The notes below the pieces were generated by a model that worked only from the letters and a program-made list of their open reading frames with translations, did no database searches and was not told the DNA's origin. DNA of 64,000 bases from Pseudosulfitobacter sp. DSM 107133 (lineage in GTDB: Bacteria > Pseudomonadota > Alphaproteobacteria > Rhodobacterales > Rhodobacteraceae): NCBI RefSeq assembly GCF_022788695.1, contig NZ_CP085161.1, positions 1-64,000 on the forward strand. Reading direction: 5' to 3'. Below are positions 62,499-64,000 of this stretch, in pieces (the first letter of the stretch is position 1; each line of letters starts with the position of its first letter). Position numbers and translations under genes: made by a program.

Positions 62499-63607
62499 TC
62501 GGGAACTCCCATCTGCATGAAGTCGCGTTCGGCCAGACGGTCGGCGACGAGGTGCTGCGCATAGGCCGCCTCGCGCTGCTGGTTGGCGGCCATCAGCCGG
62601 ACGCGAAGGTTGAGGATGCGGCCGATCTCGGCCTTGGCGTAGGTGTTGAGCTCCCAGGCCGCCTTGGCATTGGGCTGCGCATCGATCTGCAGGATGATCG
62701 CGCGGAGGCGGTTGATGACCTGTTCGGTGGTGGCGGAGCTGTCCGCGGCGTAATAGACGCCGGCCTCGGAGATGCTGGCATATTCAGCCAGCGCAAAATC
62801 CGAGGGCGAGAGCGTGCCGAGTGCATCGGCACCGCCCACCACGGCGAGGTATTCGTTGTAGAACTTGGAGATGTTGCGCACGTAGCCCTGAGTTTCGGCA
62901 AAGGGCGGCACGCCGCCGTATTCGATGACCCGACCGGGCCCCGCGTTATAGGCTGCGAGCGCATGGGGGATATTGCCGAACCGGTTGAGCTGCGTGGTGA
63001 TGTAGCGCGCGCCGCCGCGCAGGTTGTCTTTCACGTCATAGCGGTCGACGCCGAGGTCGGAGGCAGTGCCGGGCATGAGCTGGGTGAGGCCATAGGCCCC
63101 GACCGGGCTTTCGGCGGCAACGTTGAATCGGCTTTCCTGCTTGATCAGGGCCTGGAAGAGGCAGCGCCACTGGGTGGCCGAGAGCCCGGCCCGGGCCACA
63201 CCGGGCGCGCCCGCGAATTCGCCCGCCACCTCGACGATCATCATCTCTACCGTCTCGCGGCCCTCGCCGAAGAGGCGGCTGTTCATGGGGCTTGCATCGG
63301 TATTTGGATAGACCGCCGCCACGCCGAAATCCGCATTGCCCTCGAGCGCGGGGATATCGAAGCCGGGCCCGGTGATGGCCGCCGTCATCTCCTCGAGGAC
63401 GCGGAGCTGGCCGGCCTGCACGTCCGCCAGCGTGGACTCTGTCCGATCCTTGTCCTGCTGGACGCCGAGGTCTTCAGCCAATGCCGTCACCCGCGCGATG
63501 GCGCGCCCGATCGCGGAATTGTCCTGCGTCGGCACCCCCTGGGCATGGGCGGGCATGGCGCTGAGGCCGAGGCAGAGCCCGGCGGATATGATCGCGGCAC
63601 GGCTCAT
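62495..63607 (-). CDS. virB1: VirB1-like lytic transglycosylase with VirB5-like ends
   Basis: 370 aa. Signal peptide (IISAGLCLGLSAMPAHAQ). The SLT domain at about 145-255 has the catalytic Glu in FQALIKQESRFNVAAESPVG, then AYGLTQLMPGTASDLGV and ALAAYNAGPGRVIEYGG. The N-terminal part GVPTQDNSAIG, LAEDLGVQ and the C-terminal AAWELNTYAKAEIGRIL, RLMAAN resemble the VirB5 gene product next door. It opens peptidoglycan for the T4SS and may also bind like a pilus subunit. It overlaps virB5 and the lipoprotein gene by 4 bp each. Confidence 0.85.
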   Translation of the reverse strand: MSRAAIISAGLCLGLSAMPAHAQGVPTQDNSAIGRAIARVTALAEDLGVQQDKDRTESTLADVQAGQLRVLEEMTAAITGPGFDIPALEGNADFGVAAVYPNTDASPMNSRLFGEGRETVEMMIVEVAGEFAGAPGVARAGLSATQWRCLFQALIKQESRFNVAAESPVGAYGLTQLMPGTASDLGVDRYDVKDNLRGGARYITTQLNRFGNIPHALAAYNAGPGRVIEYGGVPPFAETQGYVRNISKFYNEYLAVVGGADALGTLSPSDFALAEYASISEAGVYYAADSSATTEQVINRLRAIILQIDAQPNAKAAWELNTYAKAEIGRILNLRVRLMAANQQREAAYAQHLVADRLAERDFMQMGVPE

Positions 63608-63813
63608 TCCGGACGCGGCAGGTGTTCAAAGATGCAGTCAGACTTTGCAGCCTGCTGGACCGGAGCGCCCATGGTCGAGAAGGAGAGGGCGGCGCGCGTG
63701 ACTTGCGGCGCGCCATTGCGTCCGAAGCAGGGCGAAGTTTTCTCGGTGTATTTCTCGCAAGCGGCCAGAAGGCTAGCGGCGGCGCAAAGCGCCAGGATGG
63801 GTTTTGAACTCAT
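63604..63813 (-). CDS. Small T4SS lipoprotein (VirB7-like position)
   Basis: 69 aa from the ATG at 63813, which overlaps the virB4 stop (ATGA). A lipoprotein signal ends in SLLAAC, with a short mature part containing Cys (KTSPCFGRNG, KSDCIFEHLP). Its size and lipobox resemble VirB7/TrwH-type or entry-exclusion lipoproteins. The position between virB4 and virB1 is unusual for VirB7, so the role is open. Confidence 0.6.
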   Translation of the reverse strand: MSSKPILALCAAASLLAACEKYTEKTSPCFGRNGAPQVTRAALSFSTMGAPVQQAAKSDCIFEHLPRPE

Positions 63814-64000
63814 ATCACATGTCTCCAGAAATCGGGATTGGCGCGCCAATCGGCAGGCACACGCGCCTCACCCGTGGCGCCGCCGCCAAGGATGGGAAGG
63901 AGGTTGCCCAAGGCGGAGAGGTCGGCGTCGACGAAGACGCTGTCACCCGCCGAGCGAACGAGCGCGATGCGCTGGCCAATGGTGGGCTGGACGAGGAGCG
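63810..64000 (-). CDS. virB4: VirB4-like T4SS ATPase, C-terminal fragment (runs off the window)
   Basis: The last 63 codons of a minus-strand gene whose start lies beyond 64000. It ends in IALVRSAGDSVFVDADLSAL, NLLPILGGG and PADWRANPDFWRHVI, which resembles the C-terminus of VirB4 proteins. The ATPase motifs are outside the window; the call rests on the short tail and on gene order. Confidence 0.6.
   Translation of the reverse strand, partial: LLVQPTIGQRIALVRSAGDSVFVDADLSALGNLLPILGGGATGEARVPADWRANPDFWRHVI

Noticed and set aside
1..64000. CRISPR array, tRNA or rRNA genes
   Set aside because: No regularly spaced identical repeats, no cas genes, and no cloverleaf or rRNA sequence were seen.

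Overview
The window is a 64 kb piece of a large conjugative plasmid from an alphaproteobacterium, most likely a member of the Rhodobacteraceae (Roseobacter/Paracoccus type). The grounds are a repABC replicon, a VirB/VirD-type type IV secretion system (T4SS), the integrase / DUF1403 / ScpB gene set, high GC content and protein style; no rRNA or tRNA is present, so the host is an inference.

Layout. 1-4397: repA-repB-repC with parS-like repeats, an antisense ctRNA and an AT-rich origin inside repC, then a ParDE toxin-antitoxin (TA) pair. 4404-10925: a tyrosine recombinase divergent from DUF1403 and scpB; a TniA/TniB/TniQ transposon (Tn-A, 5531-9275) sits in the divergent intergenic region beside a 13-7-13 palindrome. 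11285-19367: a defence/TA block with a Gabija-like pair (OLD nuclease plus a broken UvrD helicase), an HTH-ImmA/IrrE gene with a T4-beta-family gene, and HipBA. 19446-25287: a stop-interrupted IS481 element and a YhaO/YhaN (SbcCD-like) pair.

25302-41224: a 15.9 kb composite transposon. Two direct copies of a 3.6 kb TniA/B/Q element, with identical encoded proteins, flank IS3 elements, a truncated TetR gene, a metallophosphoesterase, a Ugp-like ABC importer with a tyrosine-phosphatase gene inside its operon, and a truncated enoyl-CoA hydratase. The outer flanks share the 5-bp target duplication GGATT and the inner flanks do not, which indicates that the whole unit moved as one.

41225-49506: a possible PD-(D/E)XK protein, a Cys-cluster protein, DUF736, and a mobilisation set (HTH accessory protein, VirD2 relaxase, VirD4 coupling protein). 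49525-56297: a type III CBASS operon (TRIP13-like ATPase, two HORMA proteins, CD-NTase, NucC nuclease) followed by a membrane DUF2235 hydrolase, with a divergent HTH-ImmA/PIN pair. 56450-64000: virB11, 10, 9, 8, 6, a small exported protein, virB5, a lytic transglycosylase carrying VirB5-like ends, a lipoprotein and the 3' end of virB4.

The replication, partition and TA genes keep the plasmid in the population, the T4SS and relaxase move it, and the defence modules are cargo placed at the seams of the backbone, for example between virD4 and virB11. The most interesting items are the two-HORMA CBASS with a possible second membrane effector, the HTH-ImmA/beta pair with its long operator, the composite transposon with a clean TSD, the decayed Gabija helicase, and the SLT domain embedded in a VirB5-like scaffold.
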